Source: QUBU01 sp014337915 (GTDB lineage: Bacteria; Pseudomonadota; Gammaproteobacteria; Steroidobacterales; GCA-2729495). Taken from it: 64,000 nucleotides of DNA. The DNA lies in contig SZOW01000010.1 of NCBI GenBank assembly GCA_030263395.1, positions 1-64,000 on the forward strand. The letters run 5' to 3'. The translations under genes were made by a program, and so were the position numbers. How positions within the stretch are numbered: the first letter of the stretch is position 1; each line of letters starts with the position of its first letter. Shown piece by piece: positions 63,960-64,000 of the stretch. The notes under the pieces are model-generated. The model worked only from the letters and a program-made list of their open reading frames with translations, ran no database searches and was not told the origin of the DNA.

Positions 63960-64000
63960 GTTCTCCGGAAAATCTGTTCGCGACCCGACCGGCGCCCGCC

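Overview
The window is one stretch of a high-GC bacterial chromosome. Gene order and content point to a gammaproteobacterium. Seen here are dut-coaBC beside radC-rpmB-rpmG, mutY-yggX, ftsY-ftsE-ftsX-rpoH, rsmD-coaD, pyrE divergent from xthA, an AsmA protein and AmpG. The strong GC bias, a CIRCE operator in front of rpoH and a cluster of aromatic-type catabolic genes would suit a Steroidobacterales, Nevskiales or Chromatiales-like lineage, but the species cannot be fixed from the sequence alone.

Layout. (1) 1-2.4 kb: a marR-controlled tripartite drug-efflux operon on the minus strand, cut off by the left edge. (2) 2.4-4.5 kb: a fosmidomycin-resistance-like MFS pump divergent from an FmdE-domain protein. 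(3) 4.5-16.1 kb: an accessory island, all on the minus strand, visibly poorer in GC than its surroundings and lying against the 3' end of tRNA-Phe. It holds a type III-like restriction-modification set (res, a small PD-(D/E)XK-like protein, mod). After it comes a tightly coupled operon: HigB-type toxin, HigA-type antitoxin, DUF6941 protein, and a RelE/ParE-UvrD helicase fusion. A nuclease-family gene that seems to have lost its catalytic middle and a tiny membrane protein follow. This is the best candidate in the window for a poorly described defence system. (4) 16.3-24.5 kb: yggX, mutY, asmA, a pseudopilin-like gene overlapping a membrane-protein gene, then a c-di-GMP response regulator with a soluble PAS histidine kinase. 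(5) 24.5-34.3 kb: crcB, an MFS pump, tRNA-Gly(CCC), trmB, ampG, xthA, pyrE, dut, coaBC, radC, rpmB and rpmG. (6) 34.3-45.3 kb: acyl desaturase, mutM, gamma-glutamyltransferase, coaD, rsmD, ftsYEX, CIRCE-rpoH, an OmpA lipoprotein and a MATE pump. (7) 45.4-60.5 kb: metabolism and transport, including Nudix, thiolase, dienelactone hydrolase, a Tat-signal UbiD-type decarboxylase, a Rieske oxygenase, a DctA carrier, an FAH-family hydrolase, an aldehyde dehydrogenase and a second MATE pump. (8) 60.5-64 kb: a J-domain/PilZ fusion, a 34-residue ORF with its own RBS and terminator, and an outer-membrane barrel paired with a flavocytochrome lipoprotein carrying two C-terminal haem motifs.

Housekeeping operons are tightly packed, with many ATGA or GTGA stop/start overlaps. 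No gene-free stretch exceeds about 250 bases. No integrase, transposase, IS element, rRNA or CRISPR array was seen. GC statements are by-eye estimates. Family assignments come from recognition of motifs, not from database searches.
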